This document shows positions 44,256 to 58,629 of a stretch of DNA of 64,000 nt, piece by piece. Below the pieces are notes generated by a model, which saw nothing but the letters and a program-made list of their open reading frames with translations, ran no database searches and was not told the DNA's origin. Positions within the stretch are counted from its first letter, which is position 1. Every line of letters begins with the position of its first letter. The position numbers and the translations under genes were made by a program. The stretch spans positions 2,180,501-2,244,500 of the forward strand of contig NZ_CP076134.1 of assembly GCF_018736085.1 (NCBI RefSeq), given 5' to 3'. The stretch comes from Bradyrhizobium sediminis (GTDB taxonomy: Bacteria; Pseudomonadota; Alphaproteobacteria; Rhizobiales; Xanthobacteraceae).

Positions 44256-44269
44256 TTGATCCGCGTCAA
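44256..44269 (-). promoter_or_regulatory. FNR/FixK-type box TTGATCCGCGTCAA
   Basis: The site matches the TTGA-N6-TCAA core exactly, with one mismatch from TTGAT-N4-ATCAA. It is 38 bases upstream of the 59-residue gene on the minus strand. A weaker match, TTGATCCAGGGCAA, is at 44485-44498. The 359-base region 44219-44577 contains no other gene-like sequence. Confidence 0.65.
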
Positions 44270-44577
44270 TGATTTCGGACGGAGGATGTGCCGGCGAGCC
44301 CCGCCGCCACGCGAATCGGGGGCCAGTTCTGCGGTAAGAGCTCAATTCGGCGCGCAGGATCTATCGAAAAGGCGGAGCCCGAACGATCTGCTCGCCGGGC
44401 TCCTGGCAGATGCCGGAACGGCGCCCTCGCGGGGCCACTCGGTAGGTGCTGGTGCATGAATGATCCAGGTTGCAACAGCGCGCATTGATCCAGGGCAAAG
44501 GCACGAGGCCTTATTCAGCGGCTTTGCCGCAACATGGATGGGAAAGGAAGAATCGAGTCTCGCCCGCCGGGCCGGGC

Positions 44578-44811
44578 TTAGTCGAACGCGACACCGATCC
44601 GTTTTTCCTTGCGCCAGATGACGTGGCAGTGGTGCGGCGAGCCATCGGTGAACAGCGTGAAATGCGCGGGGATGCCGACCGGACTGGTCACGTCGAGAGC
44701 CGCGCCCGCAGCCGATAGATTGCGGACCATGCAATCGATCCCACCGCCGTGGAACTCGATCGTTCCGGCCTTCAAGACGCGGTGCCGTGGGGAAGTCCGC
44801 TTCTCGTCCAT
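44578..44811 (-). CDS. PilZ-domain protein (77 residues)
   Basis: A second stand-alone PilZ domain: MDEKRTSPRHRVLKAGTIEF, then NLSAAGAALDVTSPVGIPAH and a terminal CHVIWRKEKRIGVAFD. It has the RHR-type basic motif and NxSxxG. It is paralogous to the protein at 40567-40821, and the shared endings RRIGLAFD and KRIGVAFD show common origin. It probably binds cyclic di-GMP. It lacks an additional output domain, so it would act by protein contact. Confidence 0.85.
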   Translation of the reverse strand: MDEKRTSPRHRVLKAGTIEFHGGGIDCMVRNLSAAGAALDVTSPVGIPAHFTLFTDGSPHHCHVIWRKEKRIGVAFD

Positions 44812-44908
44812 GGAATCCACATACACCCTAATCCTAAGAATTCGATAAGCGTCCGGTGGGCGGAATACCCCGTGGGACCGTGAGGTGGCTGCCAACCGAG
44901 GCGGCGGG

Positions 44909-45073
44909 CTAATAGGGCTCCGATGCGACGTTGTTGCATAAGTGGCAGCGGAAAATCCGGACCGCAGGCCTTGCCCTGACCTGCGGCAGTTTGCCGAGGG
45001 CATTCATGTCGCCTCCGCAATCCTCGCACTTGCGGGGTGGAGGCTCCTGCTGTGGCTCGCCGGTTCTGGTCAT
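44909..45073 (-). CDS. 54-residue zinc-ribbon-like protein (paralogue B)
   Basis: The frame reads MTRTGEPQQEPPPRKCEDCG, then GDMNALGKLPQVRARPAVRI and FRCHLCNNVASEPY. The two CxxC pairs (CEDC and CHLC) and the shared pattern G-x-M-x-x-L-G-x-L-P and I-F-R-C-x-x-C align with the 60-residue protein at 43740. It is preceded by a Pro/Glu leader as in that paralogue. No strong ribosome binding site was found. It is too short for ordinary gene callers but well supported by the paralogue. Confidence 0.65.
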   Translation of the reverse strand: MTRTGEPQQEPPPRKCEDCGGDMNALGKLPQVRARPAVRIFRCHLCNNVASEPY

Positions 45074-45228
45074 TTGCCGAAACGGTCTAGTCGAGGACGA
45101 TTGCCACCGCTACTCAAGTCACGACAAAACAGCCGTCTCCGTAGTCCTACGGGGCGTTGTCGGTGTTCTGATGACGAGACTGCGATGACGGGTATCCGAG
45201 CTTCAGGGCGAAGAATGACGGATGAATG

Positions 45229-45251
45229 AGGCCGCCAACTGAGGCGGCCTT
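45229..45251. terminator. Short hairpin AGGCCGCC...GGCGGCCT
   Basis: An 8-base perfect stem (45229-45236 with 45243-45250) around a 6-base loop, followed by a single extra T. It lies midway between the zinc-ribbon gene and recA and is the only terminator-like hairpin in 45074-45493. The T-run is weak, so the call is tentative. Confidence 0.4.
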
Positions 45252-45316
45252 ACCCGTAATTTTACGGTTTCCGTTAACGGAACGTCTATTCGCGATCCGT
45301 TCTCCAAAATCAAAAT

Positions 45317-45367
45317 AGGCCAGTGCTCATTTCAATTTAGGCCACTAGGGCCTGGAAACAGGCCAGT
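45317..45367. repeat. Three AGGCCAST direct repeats spaced by two helical turns upstream of recA
   Basis: AGGCCAGT (45317-45324), AGGCCACT (45339-45346) and AGGCCAGT (45360-45367) start 22 and 21 bases apart, so they sit on one face of the helix. The middle copy is part of the imperfect palindrome AGGCCACTAGGGCCT. The array ends 16 bases before the SOS box. It may bind an additional regulator of recA. Confidence 0.55.
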
Positions 45368-45383
45368 ACCCCGCGAGGAAAAA

Positions 45384-45398
45384 GAACATATTGCGAAC
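45384..45398 (+). promoter_or_regulatory. SOS (LexA) box of recA
   Basis: GAACATATTGCGAAC is an exact GAAC-N7-GAAC direct-repeat box, the alphaproteobacterial LexA site. It lies 96 bases upstream of the recA ATG. A third GAAC follows at 45402. DNA-damage induction of recA through LexA is expected. Confidence 0.88.
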
Positions 45399-45493
45399 TT
45401 GGAACAAATGGGGTACGTTTTTGCTATCGCTCGTTTCAAGCTCAGCCGCCCGTTTGTCCCTCTAGCGAATCCCCGTCATAAGGAGCACCACCA

Positions 45494-46586
<1,093 letters not shown>

Positions 46587-46588
<2 letters not shown>

Positions 46589-46635
46589 GCATGATCCGGA
46601 AAAGTGGGAACCGGTTTTCCGACTAGATCATGCTC
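46587..46635. repeat. Palindromic repeat GAGCATGATC...GATCATGCTC overlapping the recA stop
   Basis: Outer arms GAGCATGATC and GATCATGCTC and inner arms CGGAAAA/TTTTCCG are perfect inverted pairs. The first bases of the left arm are also part of the recA TGA stop. I recall this palindrome as a very common unit in Bradyrhizobium and Rhodopseudomonas intergenic DNA (unverified). It would form a strong hairpin directly after recA and could end transcription. Confidence 0.85.
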
Positions 46636-47256
46636 AGACAAAGAAACGAGGTCATGATTCCGATTCATTCGGATCATGACCGAGAGAATTTGTCGGGCCT
46701 TGGTCGCCTGACTTAAGGTTCGACATGAACGGGCGCTGAGGACGTTGAGTTGCCGACGTCCCCAGTGCCTGTTTTGATTTTGGACGAGTCGCGAAGGCGG
46801 CGTTTTGTGCGCGCGACCGATTCGGAATTGCGAGAGTTTGAAAGCGCTTGGAGTCGTGAGCGGAGATTTCTGATCCGCTCACCTGGCGTGGCACTTGAAG
46901 CACTGGAACTGTCATTCCCTAGACCGGGATGAGATTTGGTTGGGCCGTGACGACGGAACGTTTTTCTTCTCGTGCCCCGGACGCAGCACAGCACGAGTGC
47001 AGCGAGCCGGGGCCCACTTTACTTTGCATGGGGTCGTTTTCGCGTTTTTTTGTCCGGGTGCTGCGGTGCACCGCCGAAGCAGCGCTATGCTGGGTCCGGG
47101 ACATCGTTAGTGCCCCGCGCTTACGGGACGAAGCGATCCAACTTCGACCCATCATTCCCTAGCGCGAGCGAACCCGAAAATCCCGGGACCATCAGATGCA
47201 GTCCACACGTCTGAGGCCCGTGCGCCGCACCATCCCTGAATGCTCTTAACAACCCG
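46636..47256. other. Gene-poor region between recA and gcvP
   Basis: About 620 bases without a convincing gene. Short overlapping frames on both strands (for example 46755-46932 plus) lack conserved features. From about 46970 the text (CCCCGGACGCAGCACAGC, TGTCCGGGTGCTGC) resembles degraded Bradyrhizobium-type inverted repeats. The part 47151-47242, beginning and ending with CATTCCCT/CCTGAATG, looks like a decayed member of the CGTCATTCCGG family. Confidence 0.5.
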
Positions 47257-50124
<2,868 letters not shown>

Positions 50125-50143
50125 GGGCTGTTCCTCTATTGCT

Positions 50144-50245
50144 CGTCATGCCCCGCGAAAGAGGGGCATCCAGTACGCCGGGAAGTCAGAGATTGAGCTG
50201 AAGGGCCGCGGCGTACTGGGTCGCCCGGTCAAGCCGGGCGACGAC
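50144..50245. repeat. Inverted-repeat element between gcvH and gcvP
   Basis: CGTCATGCCCCGCGAAAGAGG and the inner CCAGTACGCCG are matched by CGGCGTACTGG and a terminal CGCCCGGTCAAGCCGGGCG hairpin. The layout (outer hairpins around a short inverted core) is the same as at 12986-13071. It lies inside the operon, so it may lower gcvP expression relative to gcvT and gcvH. Confidence 0.75.
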
Positions 50246-50278
50246 AGCGCGTGTGTGGCTGCAAATCGCTTCATTCAG

Positions 50279-50644
50279 TCACGCCGTGTGTGCCTTGTAG
50301 GCGGCCTCATCCATCAGGCCGCCGAGTTCGCTCTTGTCCGATATCTTCACTTTGAAAAACCACGCCTTGCCGGCGGCGTCGGAATTGACCAGCGCCGGTT
50401 CGGCCGCGAGCGCGTCGTTGACCTCGAGCACTTCGCCGGAAATCGGCGCGTAGACGTCGGAGGCGGCCTTCACCGATTCGACCACGGCGGCGGCTTCCGC
50501 CTTTTTCAGGCTGCGGCCGATCTTCGGCAGTTCGACGAACACGACGTCGCCGAGCTGCGACTGCGCATAATCGGTGACGCCGACGGTGGCGACATCGCCC
50601 TCGATGCGGAGCCATTCGTGGTCGGCGGTGTACAAGGTCGTCAT
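50279..50644 (-). CDS. gcvH: Glycine cleavage system H protein
   Basis: A 121-residue lipoyl carrier. [20 protein letters not shown] is followed by [20 protein letters not shown] and the lipoylation site [20 protein letters not shown], with the acceptor lysine in VKA. It shuttles the aminomethyl group between GcvP and GcvT. It lies 32 bases after gcvT. Confidence 0.98.
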   Translation of the reverse strand: MTTLYTADHEWLRIEGDVATVGVTDYAQSQLGDVVFVELPKIGRSLKKAEAAAVVESVKAASDVYAPISGEVLEVNDALAAEPALVNSDAAGKAWFFKVKISDKSELGGLMDEAAYKAHTA

Positions 50645-50676
50645 GGCAATTCCTTCAGCGTTCAGCGTTTGCAGAT

Positions 50677-51828
50677 TCAGCGCTTGTAAGTGTTGGGAAC
50701 GAAGGGCATGGCGGCGACCCGCAGCGGCAGCCGGGCGCCGCGCAACTCGGCGAACACCAGCGTGCCCGTGGCCGCCTGCGACGACGGCAGGTAGCCCATC
50801 GCGACCGGCGCATTGAGGCTGGGGCCGAAGCCGCCCGAGGTGACCGCGCCGATCGGTTCGGAGGACGCCTCACTGGCGAATAAAAGCGCGCCTTCACGCA
50901 CCGGCGCGCGGCCCTCCGGCCTCAACCCGACCCGGCGGCGCGGGGCGCCTTGTTCGAGCTGCGCCAGAATTTTGTCCGCGCCCGGAAAGCCGCCGGCGCG
51001 CGTGCCGCCATGGCGGCGGCTCTTCTGGATTGACCATTCCAGCGCGCCCTCGACCGGCGTGGTCGTGGTGTCGATGTCGTGGCCGTAGAGGCAAAGCCCG
51101 GCCTCCAGCCGCAGGCTGTCGCGGGCGCCGAGGCCGATCGGCAGCACGTCGCTGTCTGCCAGCAGTGCCTTGGCCAGGGCTTCCGCCCGCTCGGCCGGAA
51201 CCGAAATCTCGAAACCGTCCTCGCCGGTGTAGCCCGAGCGCGAGACGAAGCAGTCGATGTTGTCGACGCGCCGCGGTCCGGCGTCCATGAACCGCATCGC
51301 CGTTACGTCCGGGCACAATTTGGCCAGGGCCGATTCGGCCTTCGGACCCTGCAGCGCGATCAGCGCGCGATCGCCGAGCGGTTCGATGATGCAGTCGTCC
51401 GAAAGCTGCGCGCGCAGATGCGCCTCGTCCTCGGCCTTGCAGGCGGCGTTGACCACCAGGAACAGGTGGCTGCCGAAATTCGCCACCATCAGGTCGTCGA
51501 GGATGCCGCCCGCTTCATTGGTGAACTGCGCGTAGCGCTGGCGGCCCGGCGCAACCGCGACGATATCCTGCGGCACCAGCCGCTCCAGCGCCCTGGCCGC
51601 ATCCTCGACCCGGCCGGATTTCGCCCGCAGCGCGATCTGGCCCATATGCGAGACGTCGAACAGGCCGGCAGACTTGCGGGTATGTAGGTGTTCCCTGAGC
51701 ACGCCGGCGGCGAACTGCACGGGCATGTCGTAGCCCGCGAACGGCACCATTTTGCCGCCGCAGGCGGCATGCAGCGCATGCAGGGGAGTGGTTTTCAGTG
51801 GCGTCTCGGCTTCGCGCGCAAGCATCAT
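50677..51828 (-). CDS. gcvT: Aminomethyltransferase, T protein
   Basis: A 383-residue folate-binding protein that releases ammonia and makes 5,10-methylene-tetrahydrofolate. Motifs include [58 protein letters not shown] and [20 protein letters not shown]. It is the first gene of the operon, starting at the ATGATG near 51828, with the glycine riboswitch directly upstream. Confidence 0.97.
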   Translation of the reverse strand: MMLAREAETPLKTTPLHALHAACGGKMVPFAGYDMPVQFAAGVLREHLHTRKSAGLFDVSHMGQIALRAKSGRVEDAARALERLVPQDIVAVAPGRQRYAQFTNEAGGILDDLMVANFGSHLFLVVNAACKAEDEAHLRAQLSDDCIIEPLGDRALIALQGPKAESALAKLCPDVTAMRFMDAGPRRVDNIDCFVSRSGYTGEDGFEISVPAERAEALAKALLADSDVLPIGLGARDSLRLEAGLCLYGHDIDTTTTPVEGALEWSIQKSRRHGGTRAGGFPGADKILAQLEQGAPRRRVGLRPEGRAPVREGALLFASEASSEPIGAVTSGGFGPSLNAPVAMGYLPSSQAATGTLVFAELRGARLPLRVAAMPFVPNTYKR

Positions 51829-51878
51829 GGGGCCCTCGCGGTTCTCGAGGACAATTCCTCGAAAACCTGTCGAAGCCC

Positions 51879-52049
51879 CATCTGTCGCTGTGCCTGAGAG
51901 TATTATCCCGTCGGCGGACGCCTCCCGGAACCGGCCCGGTGGCGTCTCTTTCCAGATGCTAGCAAGTCACGCGGTCCGTTTGCCTGAGAGTTTCCGGGGC
52001 GGTTGCTCCTTCGGCGCCGGCGTCTAAGCCGATCTCTCCCGACGTGACT
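51879..52049 (-). ncRNA. Tandem glycine riboswitch
   Basis: On the minus strand two similar aptamers follow one another. Aptamer 1 (52049-51965) begins CGGGAGAGATCGG and contains GAAGGAGCAACCGCCCCGG and ACTCTCAGGCAAACGGACCG. Aptamer 2 (51958-51879) begins CATCTGGAAAGAGACGCC and contains GGAGGCGTCCGCCGACGGG and ACTCTCAGGCACAGCGACAG. The duplicated GAGA...CTCTCAGGCA signature is diagnostic for the glycine riboswitch. It lies 51 bases upstream of gcvT and should turn the operon on when glycine is high. Confidence 0.95.
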
Positions 52050-52245
52050 GTCTTGAACAGATAGGAGGAAAACACAGCCGCGCCAAGGCTGTCAACGCAG
52101 CCGCAGCATCTATCAACGGTTCCTGTGCTGGTGCGGCAAGCCCCTGATCTCCTGCACACTTTCTGGACACCGCCATCCCCCGCGTCTAAAAGCGTTGCGC
52201 CGGGAGAAATGGGCCAATCCCGGGCGATATTGCGATTGGACGGAC

Positions 52246-54927
<2,682 letters not shown>

Positions 54928-54952
54928 GCCCATCCACCCGGGGGAGAGCGCG

Positions 54953-56188
54953 ATGCAAGGTTACGATCTGCGCCGCCGGGTTTATGATCTGCTCGAGCAC
55001 GACAACATTCCCTACACGCCGAGCGCGCGGCTCGCGCATGTGATCATCGGGATCGTCGTCGTCAATGTGTCGGCGATGGTGCTGGCGTCGGTACCGGAGA
55101 TCGATGCGCGGTTCGGCTGGCTGCTCAGCGCGATCGAGGCGGGGTCGCTCGCGGTCTTTGCCCTCGAATATGCCGCGCGGCTCTGGTGCGTTGCCGGACA
55201 TGCGCCGTATCGGGAGATGAGCCCGTGGCAAGCCCGCTTTCACTACGCGACCTCCAGCCTCGGCATCATCGATCTGTTGTCGGTGCTGCCGTCCGGCATG
55301 GCGCTATTCAGCGGCGAGCGTCCGATGCTGGTGTTGTTCGGCATGCTGCCGTTCTTCAAGCTGGTCCGCTATTCGACGGCGATGCGCTCCTTGCTTGCGG
55401 CGGTGCATGCCGAGCGGCGCACATTGTTCGGGTGTCTGGTGATCCTGGTCGGCGCGGTGCTCACCTTCGCGACACTGCTGTACGCGATCGAGCATGAGGT
55501 CCAACCCGACAAGTTCGGCACCATTCCGCAGGCGATGTGGTGGGCGATCGTGACGCTCGGCACGGTCGGCTATGGTGACGTTATTCCGGTAACGCCAATG
55601 GGCAAGGCTGTGGCCAGTTTCGCCATCGTCGGCGGATTTGTGATGATCGCGCTGCCGGTCGCGATCATTTCCGGCGCCTTCGCCAACGAAGTCCGCCGTC
55701 ACGACTTCATCGTGACCTGGGGCATGCTGGCCCGGGTGCCGCTGTTTGCACATCTGCGCGCCGTCGAGATCGCCGATATCATGCGGCTGTTGCGCACCCA
55801 GACCATCGAGACCGGCGAGATCCTGGTGCGGCGCGGTGAGCCGGCTTCGTCGATGTATTTCATTGCCGCCGGCGAGGTCGAGATCGAGCTGCCGGCGCAG
55901 AAGATACGGCTCGCCGACGGCAGTTTCTTCGGCGAGATCGCGCTCCTGCAGCGGACCCAGCGCAGCGGCACCGTCACCGCGCTGCGCAAATCGAACCTGC
56001 TGGCGCTGGACGCGCAGGACTTCCATGCCCTGATCGCGCGGGCGCCGAAGCTCGCCGCCCACGTCCAGGAAGTCGTCAAGGCGCGCCTCGCCGAAACGGC
56101 GGTGGCGCAGAAGGGCGACATTGCCGCCGACGAACTTACTCAGGCCGCGCAGACGGATGATGACGATGAAGGCGGCGTCGTCGTGTAG
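54953..56188 (+). CDS. Cyclic-nucleotide-gated potassium channel (MloK1-like)
   Basis: A 411-residue six-helix channel. Helices S1-S4 lie at residues about 23-140, with S4-like LPFFKLVRYSTAMRSLLAAV. A pore loop carries the selectivity filter TVGYGD (residues 204-209). S6 is followed by a cNMP-binding domain (GEILVRRGEPASSMYFIAAG, DGSFFGEIALLQRTQRSGTV, where the phosphate-binding cassette reads FGEIALL and RSGTV). MloK1 of Mesorhizobium has the same plan. GGGGAGAG precedes the ATG; the start is 25 bases after alaS and so probably in the same transcript. Confidence 0.92.
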   Translation: MQGYDLRRRVYDLLEHDNIPYTPSARLAHVIIGIVVVNVSAMVLASVPEIDARFGWLLSAIEAGSLAVFALEYAARLWCVAGHAPYREMSPWQARFHYATSSLGIIDLLSVLPSGMALFSGERPMLVLFGMLPFFKLVRYSTAMRSLLAAVHAERRTLFGCLVILVGAVLTFATLLYAIEHEVQPDKFGTIPQAMWWAIVTLGTVGYGDVIPVTPMGKAVASFAIVGGFVMIALPVAIISGAFANEVRRHDFIVTWGMLARVPLFAHLRAVEIADIMRLLRTQTIETGEILVRRGEPASSMYFIAAGEVEIELPAQKIRLADGSFFGEIALLQRTQRSGTVTALRKSNLLALDAQDFHALIARAPKLAAHVQEVVKARLAETAVAQKGDIAADELTQAAQTDDDDEGGVVV

Positions 56189-56204
56189 TCGGCGAAACGC
56201 CGGA

Positions 56205-56489
56205 CTATTTCCTGTCCAGAAACGGTGCGACCACTTCCCGCGTTTCCTTGCTCGGCACGACCGGTACGATCTCGAAGGTCATGCCGAGGTCGCGATTGCT
56301 GAGGATCCATTCCTGCAGCAGCCGCGCATCGTCGCATTCCATCAGCTGGAAACAGCGGTCGAAATTGGGTTCGATCCAGCTGCCGACATAGGTCAGCCCT
56401 TCCGGGAATTTGATGCCGGGATCGCGAACGCGCCGGTAGACCGGAATCGGGTCGCGGTCTTTGAAGCGCTCGATCACCATGAACAGCAC
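56205..56489 (-). CDS. DUF3303-family protein
   Basis: A 94-residue protein read from a GTG at 56489 with GGTGAGG six bases upstream: VLFMVIERFKDRDPIPVYRR, then FPEGLTYVGSWIEPNFDRCF and CDDARLLQEWILSNRDLGMT. This is the DUF3303 pattern of unknown function. An ATG at 56513 is in frame but lies within the adjacent palindromic repeat, so it is unlikely to be the native start. It is convergent with the potassium-channel gene. Confidence 0.85.
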   Translation of the reverse strand: MLFMVIERFKDRDPIPVYRRVRDPGIKFPEGLTYVGSWIEPNFDRCFQLMECDDARLLQEWILSNRDLGMTFEIVPVVPSKETREVVAPFLDRK

Positions 56490-56508
56490 GGAAACCTCAC
56501 CTTTGCTC

Positions 56509-56582
56509 GTCATTGCGAGGAGCGTAGCGACGAAGCAATCCGGCGGTAAGACTATGGATTGCTTCGCTTCGCTCGCAATGAC
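56509..56582. repeat. GTCATTGCGAGGAGCG...CTCGCAATGAC inverted repeat
   Basis: A 74-base unit with arms GTCATTGCGAG/CTCGCAATGAC and inner GCGACGAAGCAATCC/GGATTGCTTCGCTTCGC. The unit at 61843-61915 is the same family in the opposite orientation. It separates the DUF3303 start from the icd stop. Such units are widely scattered in Bradyrhizobium to my memory. Confidence 0.88.
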
Positions 56583-56609
56583 GTTGATAGGCCTAAAGTC
56601 GTCGCCGGC

Positions 56610-57824
56610 TCAGGCGGCCATCGCCTTGGTCAGGTTTTCGGCGACCTTGTCGAGGAAGCCCGTGGTCGACAGCCAGCGCTGATCGGCGCCGACCAGAAGC
56701 GCGAGGTCCTTGGTCATGAAACCGGCTTCGACGGTATCGACGCAGACCTTTTCCAGCGTCAGCGCAAATTTTTCCAGTTCCACATTGTTGTCGAGCTTGG
56801 CGCGATGCGACAGGCCGCGGGTCCAGGCGAAGATCGAGGCGATGGAGTTGGTCGAGGTTTCCTTGCCCTTCTGGTGCTCGCGGTAGTGCCGCGTCACCGT
56901 GCCGTGGGCGGCTTCGGCCTCGACCGTGTTGCCGTCCGGCGTCATCAGCACCGAGGTCATCAGGCCGAGCGAGCCATAGCCCTGCGCGATGGTGTCGGAC
57001 TGCACGTCGCCGTCGTAGTTCTTGCAGGCCCAGACGTAACCGCCCGACCACTTCATCGCGGCGGCGACCATGTCGTCGATCAGGCGATGTTCGTAGGTGA
57101 TCTTCTTCGCCTCGAACTTGGCCTTGAACTCGTTGTCGTAGATCTCCTGGAAGATGTCCTTGAAGCGCCCGTCGTAGACCTTGAGGATGGTGTTCTTGGT
57201 CGAGAGATAGACCGAATAGCCCTTGGACAGGCCCTGGTTCAGCGAGGCGCGGGCGAAATCGGCGATGGAATCGTCGAGGTTGTACATGGCGAGCGCGACG
57301 CCGGCGCCGGGGGCCTGGTAAACCTCACGTTCGATCACCTTGCCGTCCTCACCGACGAATTTCATCGTCAGCACGCCCTTGCCCGGGAACTTGAAGTCGG
57401 TGGCTTTGTACTGGTCGCCGAAGGCGTGGCGGCCGATGATGATGGGCTTGGTCCAGCCCGGCACCAGCCGCGGCACGTTCTTGCAGATGATGGGTTCGCG
57501 GAACACCACGCCGCCGAGGATGTTGCGGATGGTGCCGTTCGGCGACTTCCACATTTCCTTCAGACCGAATTCCTTCACCCGGGCTTCGTCGGGGGTGATG
57601 GTGGCGCATTTGACGCCGACGCCGACCTTCTTGATGGCGTTGGCGGCGTCCACGGTGACCTGGTCGTTGGTCTTGTCGCGGTGTTCCATCCCGAGGTCGA
57701 AATACATCAGGTTGATATCGAGGAACGGGTTGATCAGCTTGTCCTTGATGTATTGCCAGATGATCCGGGTCATCTCGTCGCCATCGAGTTCGACGACGGG
57801 GTTGGTCACCTTGATTTTTGCCAT
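56610..57824 (-). CDS. icd: NADP-dependent isocitrate dehydrogenase
   Basis: A 404-residue enzyme of the eukaryotic-like (homodimeric IDH1/2-type) subfamily that oxidises isocitrate to 2-oxoglutarate in the TCA cycle. Evidence is [40 protein letters not shown] (substrate loop), [40 protein letters not shown] and [20 protein letters not shown]. It is complete and appears to be monocistronic. Confidence 0.98.
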   Translation of the reverse strand: MAKIKVTNPVVELDGDEMTRIIWQYIKDKLINPFLDINLMYFDLGMEHRDKTNDQVTVDAANAIKKVGVGVKCATITPDEARVKEFGLKEMWKSPNGTIRNILGGVVFREPIICKNVPRLVPGWTKPIIIGRHAFGDQYKATDFKFPGKGVLTMKFVGEDGKVIEREVYQAPGAGVALAMYNLDDSIADFARASLNQGLSKGYSVYLSTKNTILKVYDGRFKDIFQEIYDNEFKAKFEAKKITYEHRLIDDMVAAAMKWSGGYVWACKNYDGDVQSDTIAQGYGSLGLMTSVLMTPDGNTVEAEAAHGTVTRHYREHQKGKETSTNSIASIFAWTRGLSHRAKLDNNVELEKFALTLEKVCVDTVEAGFMTKDLALLVGADQRWLSTTGFLDKVAENLTKAMAA

Positions 57825-57942
57825 GGCAGGTCGGGCCTTTTCGGAACAGCGCGTTTCGGATGGGGTGGGAAGGTAGCTGGGTCGCTATAGCACCCGGAAA
57901 CGCGGGCTGGAAGGCGAATGGCAGCACAGATCCGGCTGGTTT

Positions 57943-58560
57943 TCAGGTGAGGCCGAAACGCCGTTCCAGCCAGCTTCGCGCCTCGCCAGGCGGCATGGCG
58001 CGGATCACCGCGGCAGCGCCACTGGGATTCCGTCCGTTCTGAATTTCCGCGATGTGCAGATAGAGCCGGGCGGCACGCCAGTTGTGGTCCGGGTGGCAAA
58101 GCTCCAGAATTCTGTCCCAGACCGGTTTGGCATTGCTGGGGGCCGCCGCGAAGCAGGCGCTCCAAAGAATCTCAAGCGCATAGGCCTGGGACGCGCGGGG
58201 CTCGATCCCTGATGCCAGCGCAAGGCACTTTTTGAGTTCGCGCTCGGCGAAGTTGAGATGTCCCTGCTTGAATGCCACGCGAAGCGGCCACGCCATCACG
58301 GCCACCGTGCCATAGGCGTCTGGACATGATTGCGCTTCACGCGCGGCTTCTTCCAGAATCGACAAGACCAGGCGCTGGTCCGCGTGCTCCGCAACCGAGG
58401 CGAGAGCCTGGACGCGATACCACGCATCGGGGCAGGCGCGCGCGGCCTGCAGCGCCTTCCCGGTGTCGGTCGGCGCCAGCTGTCCCGCCCTCCGACGGCC
58501 CGTAAGGGACGCACGCGAAGGCGAGGGTGTATGTGGATAGCGCTGTTGCTGCGAAGACAT
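57943..58560 (-). CDS. Helical-repeat hypothetical protein
   Basis: A 205-residue protein. After a basic leader it contains alpha-helical pairs resembling degenerate TPR repeats (ALQAARACPDAWYRVQALAS, SCPDAYGTVAVMAWPLRVAF, KCLALASGIEPRASQAYALE, VWDRILELCHPDHNWRAARL). ARACPDAWYR and AQSCPDAYGT look like repeat counterparts. No enzyme motif was found, so a protein-protein contact role is inferred. It lies 69 bases upstream of the hydrolase stop and 118 bases from the icd start. Confidence 0.65.
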   Translation of the reverse strand: MSSQQQRYPHTPSPSRASLTGRRRAGQLAPTDTGKALQAARACPDAWYRVQALASVAEHADQRLVLSILEEAAREAQSCPDAYGTVAVMAWPLRVAFKQGHLNFAERELKKCLALASGIEPRASQAYALEILWSACFAAAPSNAKPVWDRILELCHPDHNWRAARLYLHIAEIQNGRNPSGAAAVIRAMPPGEARSWLERRFGLT

Positions 58561-58629
58561 GATGCTTTGTCGCAGCGAGAGGAGATGCGGTTCGCGGCGA
58601 GGGCTGCCTCACGCCCAGTATCAGGGCGA

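Noticed and set aside
44485..44498. Second FNR-like site TTGATCCAGGGCAA
   Set aside because: The right half is GCAA rather than TCAA, and the site is far from the nearest start; not strong enough to list.
46755..46932. 60-codon plus-strand frame downstream of recA
   Set aside because: No ribosome binding site, an overlapping minus-strand frame of similar quality, and location among degraded repeats.
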